This document shows positions 37,303-50,500 of a stretch of DNA of 64,000 bases, piece by piece. The notes under the pieces were generated by a model. It was not told the origin of the DNA and made no database searches. It was given only the letters and a program-made list of their open reading frames with translations. The number at the start of each line of letters is the position of its first letter. The first letter of the stretch is position 1. Made by a program: the position numbers and the translations under genes. The DNA comes from Cynocephalus volans (taxonomy: Eukaryota > Chordata > Mammalia > Dermoptera > Cynocephalidae): positions 83,840,427-83,904,426 of the forward strand of contig NC_084472.1 in assembly GCF_027409185.1 (NCBI RefSeq). The letters are read 5' to 3'.

Positions 37303-39293
37303 AGGTATGTTTGGGGTGAGAGCTGATGATGAAAAAGTGCAGATGTGTCATGTAACTTTTCCATGGAACTTTGATTTTTCTTGCTTTATTTGGTTAAAAA
37401 TAAGAATTTTAAAAAGTCTACTGCCCATGTGTAGGTCTTAATTTAAACTATATGATTATTTTATTTAAAATATCACATAAGTTGCATTGGTCACTGATCC
37501 CAGCTGAAAAGAAGTTTTGATTTACTTAAATTACTTTTCTAAGTATGCATGTAAGAATCAATTCCCCCATTCTGCTGGGCAGAACTTAGAGAGAAATCCA
37601 AAGTAGAACTTCGGAGAGCAAAGTCCCCACTTTTGATGTATAGCACTGGAAGAAAATAAATAGGAAAGAAAAGGTTTACCTCTGATGGGTAGAAGGAGAG
37701 ATGGGGTAACTAAGGTAAATAAATCAATTTTCATTTTGTAGATAGTTCTTCATAGGCTTCTTGGTTCCGCAGTTTCTTAAGCATGATTCTCTAGCTGATT
37801 GCAGCTAGAAAACTGAGGATAATTTTTATAAGAATAAAAACAGACACTTGGATATTAATCTGTGACATGGAAAAATACCTTTTAAAAAGCAGACTAAGTT
37901 TACTAAGCAGTTATAAATCTCCCAAAATGCCTTTTGAGAAAAGTGGTTGCATGGCTTTTATGCGTAAATTTGTATTCTTCGAACCGTGTGATCTATTCCA
38001 TTTTGATTTGGGTGGTGACAGCATGGTGGTTATGTATATAAAACCACTTCATCCACTTTTCTCGGTAAGGAGCAGTCATGGGCAGGCACACTAAGTCTTC
38101 TTGGATCATTGAGCTAAGCCAGAACACGAAGGGCTGGTCAGGATTCAAAGATTAGCAGGAATTTCACTTCAACCTGATTCTAGTTTGTTTTCATTTTGCA
38201 TAACTGTAGAACAAAGAAAGCAAGCAAGGGCTCCATTAAGTAAGAGTATTAATGGAAGATAGCTGCAGTTCCTCTATACCTTAGTTTCTTACAGAGGTGC
38301 ACTAGATTCAGAATTCCAGTGGGATAGAAACAACGTGAAGTACAAGGACCTTGAGCTGTGGCCTGTGGCCTTTTATGACTTTACGTTTTTGGTGGTCTGC
38401 ATCAGCATTCAAAACTTAAAATACCTTATGAGCTGATTCTTTGCTGAACCACAGACATATGCTCGTGTGTTCTATTTCTTTGATCTAGCTCATATCAAAT
38501 CCTTCATTGCAACTGAGAAGGACCACAGGAAGCTGTGCACTGCTAAAACCAATCATGTGCTACTGTAACCACTGCATTTGTGTTGCATCCTGAATGGTGG
38601 CAGGTGTCATGGGCTCTGAGGTTGTGGCAGCTGAAATGATTTTCTGTGCCTCTTACTTTCTTGTACTGCCAGTATTCTCACTTGTATTTTTTATTAAATA
38701 ACCTATTGGCTTTTTTCTCCCCAAAATTTTCATTAGAAAATGTGTTTATTATGAAACTCAATTTTACTGAAAGAAATTTAGTTAATTGGTTTTTTTTATA
38801 AGCCTTTAGAATATATCTATCTACAAAGCCTAACATCATGGAGTTTCTTAGTGAAACCATGAATCTGGAGACCCACTTCTCAAATATCCCTAGTGCTTTC
38901 TGTAACACAGCACTACCAATACAATTTTCTACTTGATAGCATATAGGAAGTCTGGTTTAGAAAAACCCAGAATAAAATTAAATACAACAGCAAAATTCAT
39001 AACTATTAGGAGCTTTGCATACTTGTTTCTGGCCAAGCTAAACAGGATAAATTAGTATCTTTAGTCAGTTGAAAACATTATAAGCATTTTTATTCCTCTG
39101 TTTATTCTTTGTGTACAAGCACATAGATTTCACTATCTTGGAAGAACATAGAATGTAAATTTAGGCCTTTGACCTTGTAAATTTCTATTTCTATCCCCAT
39201 CCACTCACTTTCTTCTAAATTGTCATCTTTTGGGTTAGCAATACTTTACAATATGTTAAATCTTTCTACTTCTAGAAGTTTCAAATAATTACT
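37303..39293. other. Intergenic stretch, no gene seen
   Basis: No coding region or confident repeat. The frames at 37867-38094 (plus) and 38678-38908 (minus) do not resemble a family I know. 38300-38660 is somewhat less AT-rich and unidentified. Confidence 0.45.
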
Positions 39294-39836
39294 TGTGGAA
39301 TATACTATAAAGCATATGTACCTCACAGGGCCTGGTTTTCCAAAGCCTTGCAGTTTCAAATATTGACCTTGCGGAAGACTGGAAATTTTCCTCAGGCTAT
39401 AAAGTCTTTGGTATAAGATAAAGATTTGTGGTACAGCAAGGTTGCTTGTTCAAGGAAAGACTAGTTACTGATTGTTATGTAAAGATACTGAGAAATTACT
39501 GTAAGAAGGAATGTTTGCTAAGATCAAGCTTTTGTTAATAGCCTTACTGGAATGTCATCTGGTTTGTTTCACTGAAACTTACCAGCCTATTTTGTTAAAC
39601 TAGAACCCCACCTATGTCTCTTCCTGTAACTTCCTGGTCTGGAAAATAAATGCAGGAAGAGAACCCCAATTCGGGGTTGATTTCCCAAGGAAGTGATGCC
39701 TCTCGCTTGAAGGTTTCGGGGAAGTTAACCACTTTGGGGCCTCTCACTGCTCAGAAGAGATAGGCTTTGAGTATTCCTTTGCATCTCCATCACCCAGAGG
39801 AAGTGGGGTGACAAATCCGTGGGGGGCAAAGTGACA
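39294..39836 (+). mobile_element. Solo LTR, ERVK-like (copy 2), sense
   Basis: 543 bases, TGTGGAATATACT...GTGACA, flanked by a perfect 6-base duplication ATTACT (39288-39293 and 39837-39842). It is the same family as 22556-23131, in the opposite orientation. It has an AATAAA poly(A) signal near 39646-39651 and a GC-richer 3' part (39660-39836). Neither copy has internal retroviral sequence next to it. The clean duplication shows the element integrated by an integrase and then collapsed to one LTR. Confidence 0.82.
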
Positions 39837-39842
39837 ATTACT

Positions 39843-41929
39843 CTTTTAAGTTTAGAATCTATCTTCTTAGAAAGTTATCCATTTCGTGATTGTTCACTTT
39901 TTTGAAGTTAGAAGGTAGAAAAAAGTGGAAAAAGAGGTAGAAGAAATAGGTAGAAGCTGTTGCCAAGGAATATATGCTAATTTTTCGAGTACAGTGACTA
40001 CTTACCTTAGGGCTGGGAACAGTTCCAGAGGCCAAAAAGATAAACTTAGTGTTCTGATAAGATTTCCTTTGTGAATACTACATCAATTGCAATCACACTT
40101 GTTAGAACATTAATTCTTCCTATTGCAGATCTGCCCACAGCAAGGCTATGAATCAGTTGTTTCTTTTATGTAAACAGTGAGCTTCCTATGTGAGCCATAT
40201 TTATTCATTTAAATATTCCCAACGTGGTTGTGAGTTTTTACGTATTTACTGTTTTATATCAAAGGGGTATCTTTAAGTTTGAAAAAAATATACAAAAAAG
40301 TTTTCTGATTGACAAAACATAAAAATTTGAAAAAAGCATAGAGGCATGCATTTAAAGATTTTAATAATGTAAATATAATTATTTGGCTTAAAGAAAAATA
40401 TGAAAGAGTAGATTGGCAAATGGGCCATTACCATATTTTCACTAACTTATGAGAATGTGCCACACAAGAAATTGACATAGTTACTTAAAATTATTCTAAA
40501 CATCCCATATCAAATATTTTAGGCATTATTGAAAATGATTGTCACTGGAAATATAAGCGGCCTGTTCATAGATTGTATGTTGCCTTATTGTCTGAATATG
40601 TGACTTTCCACATTGACACCAAGTTGCTATCCTGTCAACAAGTAAAAGGATGGATCATTTTATCTCCTGATTGATGAAGTTTCAAATCCACAAAGCACAG
40701 GCTGTCAGTCCTTTGAGGTGATTATGATGCCTCAAACCTGACAGCTTGCCCTGACAGCTTTCTCATATTCCTGAAATCAAATTGTTCCTGCTTTTATTAG
40801 AAGAAGGCAGGTGTGTGAAAACTAGAGGAAGAAGAAGGTAAATAGAAAAGAAAATGATCTTCATGTTCAGCGTAATTATAAAAAGTTGTTTCCAGGGAAA
40901 AGTGTAGACATTGATTTTGCCTCTCCTCATGATGTGCACAGATGAGATGCAAAGAACCCATATGGGTCCAAGGTTTGCCAGAAAAGAAATATCAGGATAA
41001 GCAGATGGCAGTACCATTGCCATATGGCTATTCACGAATGGACCCATGTTATGGCACTTTGCCATAGAATAAAGCTAGAAATATTTTTTTGCTACTATTT
41101 TAAACAGTGCAACAAATGAAGATATGGTCTGTTGACATGAAAAATCATTAGAAAATTATGGCAGGAGTACTCTATTATATGCGATTCAGTAAACTGGCTC
41201 TTTAACTTATATAACAGTTTTAAAAGGGATCAAATTGATGAGGTTTCCTGTATTTTGGGTACAGAATTTTGCAGATTTTTTTTTAAAGCTTCAAACCCAA
41301 ACTCCAATTCATTGAGACTAGAATATTTTTAAAGGCTTATATATAACTATGGCTTAAATTCAATATTACAATATTTACAATTGTAGTAAATTGGCACGAA
41401 TAGCAGCTACTTTGCCTCTAACACAGGTTTTCACGTGCATATCAAATAAAATATTCTATGCCCAAAATTTTTCAAAATTTCAATGTTGTTTATTTAGATA
41501 TATACTGGTTGTTTTTAGCCATCTCTTTGGTGGTTCATACAGAATGTGAGAAACTGAGATGAGTTCTTCAGGGTTATCTCTGGCAAAACAGGGAAAATAG
41601 AAATTCTTCTTCTGGACCCAAAAAGCAGTTATGGGAGTTGCCCTGGGGAACCTACATTGATGCAGGCAGCTAGGCGGATGGGCTCATAGAAGCATAATTC
41701 TGGGTCAGACCAGAAGGACAGTGGAATCTTGTAGTCTAAGAGATAGATGAGTATACATGCATTTTAGGTATATACTACTTGGGATTTGGTGGGATATATT
41801 TTTATCCAGTTGTTCTATAACAGTAACAACTTAAATTTGGAGGTTAAATGAAAGTTATTTTGCTAGTTAAAATGATACTAGATAAAATGATACTAATGTA
41901 AATTCCCAAATCTCAGTGAATTAACATAA
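39843..41929. other. Intergenic stretch, no gene seen
   Basis: AT-rich. The 100-codon antisense frame at 40763-41065 has an ATG but no recognisable family, signal or neighbouring gene context; I treat it as chance. Confidence 0.5.
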
Positions 41930-42335
41930 TAAAAGTTTTCTTATTGCTCAGGTAAAGTCCAATCCAGGGTAGAGGGTAATTGGAAGATGTGCAGGGGGCA
42001 GTTTTATTTCAAGTGTCCATTCAAAAACATGAGCTCACAGGGATCTGCCATCTTCATCATGTGGTTTCCAAGGTCATTCTGGGTGTCAACACTAGAGAAC
42101 CAACCATATAAAAAAAAAATGAATAAATGACTGCATGGGGATTTTATTTTATTTTACTTTCTAAATTAAATTTTATTCTGTGTGTATGTATGGGAGAAGT
42201 CATTTTAAGTAAAAGTGGCATACACCATTTTTACCCATTATCCATTGGCCAGAATTTAGTCACAAGGACACATGAAAAAGTGGGAAAGAAATAAGTTATA
42301 GTTTTATGCCCAAAATTTAAGAAAATGTACACAAA
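41930..42335. repeat. Ancient interspersed repeat, family unresolved
   Basis: 'gtggcatacaccatttttac' and 'tatccattggccagaattta' with 'gtcacaaggacac' match a block also present at about 43790-43870. Both copies lie in the same orientation. I recognise the block as a common old mammalian repeat but cannot name it safely. Confidence 0.4.
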
Positions 42336-42479
42336 AATCCATTCTCTGTCAAACTCTGCCCTTCCATTCACCAAGCACCTTTAATATTCTGCCATATCAC
42401 AGATCACACCCTAGGGAGATAGCCCCAAATCCCATCTAGTCACATCTGGCTCACATCTAAATATGGCTCTTTGAGCTCT

Positions 42480-43020
42480 GGAAATCTATAAATTAAAAAG
42501 ACAATTTATCTGAAACCTGCCCCTGAGAAACAAATATATAATGGAGAATGAGCAATGTGAAAACAATGGAAACTCCAATTCACAAAAGGGACAAAAGAGA
42601 AATACGCACCCGTCAATGGTCCACATAAAATCTTGTTGAGCAGGCATATGGCTGGTGGGATTTAGCCTCCAGCCCTAATCTGGGGAGAATGGAAGTGCCT
42701 TGAGTAGATCATGTATTTGCAATCTGTGAGTAACTCTTTTGAACACCGGTCTCCTTTGCCTTGGTTCCACTAGCTGGAAGGATTTTACTTATGTATCAAC
42801 CTCAGGGGCTGTAACAGAAGTATTTATTGAAGGGGATGCCTTTCTTGGAGCTGTATCTTTGGCAGCCAACTTCCTAGTGATAAATATTTAGGACCACAGT
42901 AGTCAAATAGTCAAAGGCTTTCTCTTTTCAGTTTAAGATTACAGTTTCCTTGACACTTGACAATAAAATTCTCTCAAAGGGGAATACTGCATTCTGCTAA
43001 TTTGTTTATTTTCAGTCAGT
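42480..43020. other. Unidentified, moderately GC segment
   Basis: A coherent stretch ('gcaggcatatggctggtggg', 'atttagcctccagccctaat', 'ggagctgtatctttggcagc') that reads like the body of an old LTR or retroviral-like element, lying between two copies of an unresolved ancient repeat. No protein frame was recognised. Confidence 0.3.
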
Positions 43021-43589
43021 TCCAGGTGTCTTCCACAGTTCTCAATCTTCCTTACTTAGCTGCTTCCTTATTCCTATGACTCTCTTGCTCAGTTTAATAG
43101 AGGTGACCTTGAAACTGCTGGCATTAGTCTGATCTTTATTGCAAAACTGTGTCAAAAAGATTTTGAAGTTTAAAATATTTTTAAATTTTATTAATGTTGT
43201 TTTGAATCTAGAAACTAATTTGATGTGGCCCCAAATGTCTGCACTTTCTTTATTCCCTTTTGTTTTTGCTTGCAAATAAAGCAATTATCACTTGAGGCCT
43301 TCGCATTCTCATAACTGCTAAACTCAGCTAATGATCCTTAACATACATTACTAACTTCTGATTTCCAATATTTCTCGTAGAGCTAGAGGCTTAGCAGGCA
43401 TGTGGTCTGCCTTGTGAGTTATTGCAGATGATATTTTGAACATTTGTTTCTCCAGTACAGAGCAAATATCTCCATTTTTCTGATTTATTTTATCAGTATC
43501 CTTGTATCTCATTGCCTCATCAACAATGAGAATTTATAGATATATAATTTAGTATCCCACTTGTAGTAACAACTCTTGTATTAATGAAG

Positions 43590-43910
43590 TTAATGCTAGC
43601 TGCTATAACAAGAAAAATTGATATCTTGCTCAAGTAAAATTTGACAGAAGTGAAGAAAGAACTGGCTCCACACATTCTAGAATAGGTTGTTGGCTTGAAA
43701 AAAATTACATGAATTTCAAAGTTGCCCTGGGATTTGAGATCAAGCTATCAGATGAAGAAAGAAAAGAGACAATCACATAGAATTTATTTAGTTGGCCATG
43801 CCTAGGAGTGTTATACATAACTTCCGCCAACATAACTCTGATTAGAATAAATCACATGACCTGATCTAACAATTCTGGCTAGGAAATATAGTCTAGGATT
43901 ATGTTCAAGA
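43590..43910. repeat. Ancient interspersed repeat, family unresolved (second copy)
   Basis: 'gctgctataacaagaaaaat' at the left and 'ttggccatgcctaggagtgt', 'cataactctgattagaataa' and 'atcacatgacctgatctaac' at the right parallel the copy at 41930-42335. Confidence 0.4.
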
Positions 43911-46719
43911 GAGAAGAAAAAAATGGGTTTCTGACCAACTCTACAGTTTCTGCCAGTAACTGAAGCATTACTTTGTCAACAAATTCTATTAACTTCAGTA
44001 TAGTCATTGATTTGACCATCTGACCATTTAACATTTTGAGTAATTATTACTTTCCAGGCAAGTTGGCTATTTGAATTTGTAGATAGTAGAATATCTATTG
44101 TAAGACAAACAAAGCTATAAAAAACATTATTTGATATTAACTAGGGAAACTTCTTATTTGTTGATAGTGTGATGAGGAAAGAAGGAATAGAGTAAGAGAG
44201 TTTCTAGAAGTGAATTTGTGCTGAATCTTTAAATGAGAGTTACAAAGAACTAGACAACAGATGATTTCAGGCAAAGGGGATATGATATTCAAAGACTCAA
44301 GGCAGATATCATGATTCTTAAATAAATAAATAAATAAATAAATAAACTGCACTTCAATAACCTGGAACACAAGGTGTGTGAGGAAATGTATTTAGTGATG
44401 ATTCTAGAGAGAGGCTGGGATGAGATAATAAAAGGGCCAGAATAGGGTGACATGATTTAAATACACGTATTTATTTATTTCAATATATTTTTACATCCAC
44501 ATAATGTAAGTAAATATATTTATATACATATAAATATAAATGTATTTATATAAATGCATTTATGTGTTTGTTTTTTAGTCTATCAAGATGCTGTTCGCAG
44601 TAAAGGTGATTGACCTGGGGTTATTAGAGTCATGTCCTAAAACAAAGAACAAGTAGGCTTATATTTATCTCTGGAAGTCTTCAGTTCTGTGGAAGAATAT
44701 TTTGTGACATTTTAAGACCGATCCAGATACTATGGTTCTATTGGCATTTATAATAACTAAACCCTCTATATATTGAATAGTTAGGCAGTTCCTGCTGACT
44801 TAGAGTTCATTCATTTCTATTATTATCTCGCATCTCAAAATTTTCAACAAATGCAGCTTTTGGTAATGCAGAAAGAGTAAGAAAGAGTAAAAATGTGACA
44901 TATGCCCACAATTTATAAGGATTTTTTTTTTCAGAGACCTCGTGATGTCCTCCCTGAAACTATTTATAAGTTTTGCCATGCAGCTCAACACTTTGTAAAA
45001 ACATCAAGTAGAATATGATACTCAGAAATTTTGGTGACAAGTGCTGCTCAAGCTTCAAATATATACTCTAATGTCTGGCATCAAAATTAAATCAAAACAC
45101 ATCACTTGTTAATTTCACAGAAAATATAGGATAGTGGATTGTTATCATTCTAAGTAAACCCAAATTTTATTAGGAAAACAAAAAAATCCTATAAGACTAA
45201 AGGTACTGAGGGATGTCAATGCTTTCCTCCATCTACAGATTCTTTACCTTCATGTGTTGTGCCTATTTTTTTTTTCTTTTTCAGTATCAAAGATGTGATA
45301 TTCAGCCCCATAGCTGATTTCCTCAAGAAATGCAATCTCATCGTTTTCTATCTGTGATCCTGGAAACGAATGAAGTTTTAAACATCACTGGTGGGTGACA
45401 TAGTACAATTTATTTAGGCCTCTGTTCAACTCTAAGGTGCAAAATTATCTTTCTCCTTCAGTCTTGTCTCTCATACTCTCTCCAAAATTTGTTATATGCA
45501 TTCCAAATTCTTTGTGGATTATGTAGAATATTTTACTTCTTCTCAGCTTTTGTTTTCAAACTCCTATATACCAACCTTTCAAATTCTCAGGAAAAAATAC
45601 AAAAACCTCTGGTGAAGCAGAGCCACAGTGATGGATGAAAAGACAGTTGGTTTATAATCAACAAAAATACTTATCTGTCACGCATGCTTATGTAATTATT
45701 GGGCGCAAGAAAACTGGGAGTGTAAATTGTAAAGAATCTCCAAAGCCTCTTTTAAATTGATTTAACACCAAATAATCTTCCCTGACCGTGTAAAGTACTC
45801 TTTAAACTATGTTTTAACAATGTTCTGAATCAAATGGATTTCTTCATATTCTTCCAAGCAAGAAACAAATTGTCCCTAAAAAACTGGTTCTTCCTGGAAA
45901 AGGCAGGAAAGAGAAAGAGACCAATATTTTAATTTCAGCCCACGTATCTGGACATGATTTTTTTTTTTTAAATCAATCTATTTGAATATACTGAATTATT
46001 ATTTTCATTTTTATTAGATATTGTAGTCATATTGTCATTATGTTTTTAAAAAATCCTATTAGTGGTCCATACCAAAATAATTAAGGACAAAATGATATGA
46101 GGCCTAGCATTAGCTTCAAAATAATCACTGAGGCAGGAGGAAATTGGGTATGGAGACTGATGAAGTAAAGTTGGCCAGTTGCTAAGCATAGTTAAAGCTT
46201 GTTGATGTGACTGATGAGTGCATGGGGGGTTCACTATGCTATTCTCTCTGTTTTGTTATATGTTGAAATATTTAAACTTTAAAATTTAAATTATGATTCA
46301 TTCAGTCAAGATGTATAACCATCTAATCATTCCAAAAGCTGTGTTTTCTCTTACTCTCTCCACTACTCCTTGCCACCATGTGCTAAATGGAAGAAGTCAA
46401 TCTGTACAGCAATCTCTGTCTGTCACAGCAAATCGGGTGTTTCCTTGATGGTAACAATAATAATAATAGTAACCATGGAAGTATAACCAAGCAGAAATGC
46501 TGTCATAGTCCTTATTTGACAACCTTGTGTCTCCAACAGGAATACAAAAGGAAGAAACAACCTTGCACTATTGATTTTCACTTTATTCATACTTGACTAC
46601 GTTGCCAGCTGAATGGACTCAGCAAGAATTGCTACACAGCAGAACTCAGCCACCTGTCAAGTTCCTCATGTTTCTTCTTCACGTCACTCATGGCCCGAAG
46701 CCCAGCTTTTACACTAGTA
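43911..46719. other. Intergenic stretch with simple repeats
   Basis: No gene. (AAAT)n lies at 44319-44346, and a TA/TAAA-rich low-complexity region at about 44460-44570. Several T or A runs occur (e.g. 44923-44932, 45267-45276). Short frames in this interval are unsupported. Confidence 0.5.
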
Positions 46720-47510
46720 CAGCTGTTCTCAAATTGTGGGCAAGCAGGAGCAGTGTCACCAGAAACTTGTTAAAATACTTTCTCAAGCCCCATCTCAGAT
46801 CTACTTAACAAGAAACTCTGGCGGTAAGGCCCAGTGTATGAGATTTCTATTGCTATGTAGCAAATCACCAAAAAGACATACTTTATTAAAAAATACTCAC
46901 ATACTAGCTCACAGATCTATAGGTCAAAAATCCATCATGGCATGACTAGTTTTGCTGTTCAGTTTGTAACAAGGCTGAAATGAAGATGTTGGACTGAGCT
47001 GAATTACTGTCTAGAATCTCTATACAAAAATCTACTTCCAAGCTTATTCTGGTTGTTGTATGAATTTAGTTCCTTGCAGTAAAGTCTCATGTCTTTGTTG
47101 GCTGTCAGCCAAGGGCTGTGCTCAGCTCCAAGAGGCTTTCGTCATTCTTTACAGTGTGTCCCCTTCCACATTTAAGTCAGAATGGTGCACCCTGTCCTTC
47201 TGGTGCTTCTAATTGCTCACCTCCTCTGTCTCTGACCTCTAGATGAAGATTCAAAGGCCTCGTTAATTAGCTCAGGCACAATTGGATAATCTATCATAAA
47301 GTCACCTGACTTGGGACATTAATTACTTCTGCAGTAATCCCTATGTAGCAGCAACTAAATTAGTGTTGGATTGAATAAGTGGGAGAGGTGAATAAGTGGG
47401 ACCAGGAATTTGGGGGCCCCGTCTTAGAATTCTGCCAGTCACACCTAGCAATTTGTGTTTTACTTAGCCCTCCAGGTGATCTGAAGCACGTAAAACATTG
47501 AGAACCAAAA
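46720..47510 (+). mobile_element. MER5-type (hAT-Charlie) element split by an LTR
   Basis: The left half 46720-46834 ('cagctgttctcaaattgtgg', 'aaacttgttaaaatactttc', 'agaaactctggcggtaaggc') and right half 47444-47510 ('agcaatttgtgttttactta', 'gccctccaggtgatctgaag', 'acattgagaacca') together make one MER5A-like MITE with complementary ends. Eight-base flanks CACTAGTA (46712-46719) and CATTAGCA (47511-47518) match at six positions, as expected for an old hAT insertion. The 46835-47443 insert is the MLT1-type LTR. Confidence 0.82.
46835..47443 (-). mobile_element. MLT1-type MaLR LTR, antisense, nested in MER5
   Basis: Starts 'tgtatgagatttctattgct' and runs through 'caaggctgaaatgaagatgt', 'acttccaagcttattctggt', 'aatttagttccttgcagtaa', 'tgttggctgtcagccaaggg' and 'tttgggggccccgtcttaga' to 'gccagtcaca', all in MLT1 antisense order. 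Flanks CCCAG (46830-46834) and CCTAG (47444-47448) fit a 5-base duplication with one change. It inserted after the MER5 element. Confidence 0.82.
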
Positions 47511-50500
47511 CATTAGCACTTGGTCTTCCATTTAGCATAAGCAACTCTTCCAGGTTGCCTAAGGACTTTCTCAGTTTTAACACTGAAAGTTCAACATCCA
47601 GTGGCTAAGTCTGACCTTAGCTCAGGTCAAACTCAAATGGTTAATGACGTTAGGTTTATGCTGTTCATCCCTTGTGCATCTTAATAGTACTGCCCTCATC
47701 TCATTTCTTTCACGATATGATAAAATAATTTTTTATACAATGGCTCACAGGTATATTTGCACAAATTTTTCTGCCCTGGAGAAATTTCACCTAATTGGCC
47801 ATAGAAGTCTCTTAAATTATCATATGGATACAAATAATGTGAGATAGAGCTGAAACTAAAAAATATCATCCTTGAAAAGCAAATTTCACTTCTACAGTCT
47901 CTTAATTTCAAAACTATACTCAAAATGTAACCAATATTACATCTTCAAAATAAATGTTTGAATAAATGAACCAAGTTTATATGCAACTATAATTTCTTAA
48001 TTGCTAAAAAAATTATAACCTATGCAATGTCAACCTCTTACATCTATTCTAAAATATTGCATAAATTATGATAGTTGCTTTGTCAGAGACTCAAACTGGG
48101 AAAAGCACTACCATATGGAATTTTGAGCAAAGAGAAATTCGTCATATTTGACACTAGCAATTAATGTTTTCACTTAGATATGACCCTGTTACTTTTATGT
48201 TTGATCACTTATCCTCGACCGAAGGAAGTTTCATAGCTGTGCCTAAGTTCAAGTGGCAAGGAAGGTATCATTTCAGGTACCCAGAGGATATCACTGCCAT
48301 AGTCTGTGGGGGTGGGTTGGGTGAGAGGGGGTTGGTGAGAGAGAGAGAGACAGAGAGAGACAGAGACTGAGAAATGAGTAGTAATAAAGTATACAATATG
48401 TTTGTACATGAGAGGGAGAGGAAATCTCTTTTTTTCTGTCAGAAAAACTAAAACCCTCATGACGCTTTGGTTATATAGCATGTCAGAAGAAATATAAAAG
48501 AAAGAAAGTTTGTGATTCTAGCGAGTAACTGGGGGATAGATTTCTACTTCCCATACACATAATAAATACCCTGAAGTCAGAAGTTAGGACAGTTTTCAGA
48601 TATGGCTATCAAAGTTGTAGGAACAAGCCAGCAATATAAATATTGTCATATCATTTTTATCAAATAGTACCTAGAAGTATATTACTATTAAGATTAGTGT
48701 ATGTCCAAAAGTTAAATTTTAATCAAAACATTAAATATTGTTTCAATCTAGATTAAATTAGGAAGGCTATTTATGTTTATAACTTGGAGGGGGAAAATGT
48801 GTAGATGTAGAACCTTTTAAAAATAACCAGAGTGTGTTTTTGTTTCCCCTACTTGATCCAAGTTTGTGATTACAATAGCTGAAACATCACAAGCTCTGTC
48901 TGATACTCAGGTCAGATCTTCTGCCATTCCTCATTTTTCTTAACTAAAGTTCAGAATCTATCATGAGACTCTGGAAAGGGTGAAACAAAAGGAAGAATTG
49001 GAGCTAGAGATCCACAGAAGTGTCAAGGGCGGATTAGAGCTATCATAGGTCTATAATCCCTTCATTTAAAAAATGAGAATGTACTGTGGGGTATATCGAA
49101 AGGAAATGAAAGGAATGGTTTTAGTGGTAAAAGAAAGAGACGGAGTCTGGATACGTCTATTAAATAGGCATGAAGCCTGGAAAATCAGTTTAATCAGACT
49201 CTGCAAATATTAGAGGAGGTATTTGGTTTGATTTAGGAAAGAGTTTAAAGCCAAGCCAATCTTAGTGAGGAAAAAAAAAAAAAAAATTCCCATCTCTACT
49301 GAGTTCCTGGAAAATCTTTGAGTTTTTATTATTATTTTAATATTTACATTATCTATAGGTAATATACCATGTTATTTATAAAATGACCATTGAAGCAGAA
49401 GCACTTTGCAGAATGAGAAATGTGTAGCCCTTGTCATCATGATAAATGGTGATGATTTTCTTCAAGCAGACTCTGAAACCAAGATGGACGGAGAACACTA
49501 ACTCCTAAATTTACAGCAAAATTTTACTTTCTGTGGAGGAGTATTTGAGAGAATACATATACTTGAGGAGATATGTATATGCACAAGTGTGTTTATGTTC
49601 ATTTGCATCCATCTGTCTATTGATATACCTATTCATTCAAACTTTTTCAAGTGGAATTTTGTGTGATTGTCATTTGCTTCCTTATTAACAAGATCTGGGA
49701 TGATACACATTGTAAACATTTTGGTGTAACTAAGCTGCACATCTAACCTGAGGCATACAAGAAAAGTTGGCCTATTTTCTTGTCTGTTGGACACATTTCA
49801 CCAAATATCATGTAAATCCTAGTCCACTTTGGAAAAACAGCCCAGTTGATTTTGAGATTAAAAGCACCTACAGTGTCAAGAAATGTGCCTGTATTTTGAG
49901 CCAGCCTCTATACAGTGGAGCTATCTTTGGCAACTGTTGCTCTTTGATAGGAACAAAAAGAAGGGAAGTTAAAAATGATTCATCTGGAAGAAGTAAGAAT
50001 GGAGTTTGAAAGGACTTTCTGCGAGAAAAAGAAAGACAGAAAATTAAGCTTTCCTAAGCACAACATCTACAGACAGAGGATATGCATAAATGACTACCAA
50101 CATCCGGAAGGCCTCTGGGGAACAAGCCGGAGAAGGAAATTGAGAAAGAAGCTACTATATCATTCACTCTTCCTCCTAAAGTAAATAAAGGGAAGGCCAG
50201 GTAAGATGCGAAGTCAGTTTATGCAAAATTTTAATGACTTGGAACTTATAAGTGGACTGGGATTCATTAAATCCACTTTACCTTGACCAGATTCAGGACT
50301 TTGTCCAGGTTGCCAGGCAGCAGCATTTTCTTTCCCAATCTGTGTATAACAATAGAGGAATTATACAAGCTCTGGGTGATGCATTAAAAGGAATTTAATG
50401 TGAACAATGAAGGGTTTGGGCTATTTTCTTCCTGTAGTCATTCCGTTCCTTTTCTCTGTCCTTACAGAAATAAAACAAGAGAAATTTATCACATTTGCTG

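Noticed and set aside
37211..37441. Cys/Val repeat protein
   Set aside because: The repeat residues are a translation of the (GT)n(GC)n tract.
40763..41065. 100-codon minus-strand frame
   Set aside because: It begins with ATG and is not in an identified repeat, but composition is unremarkable and no family is recognised, so it was not annotated as a gene.
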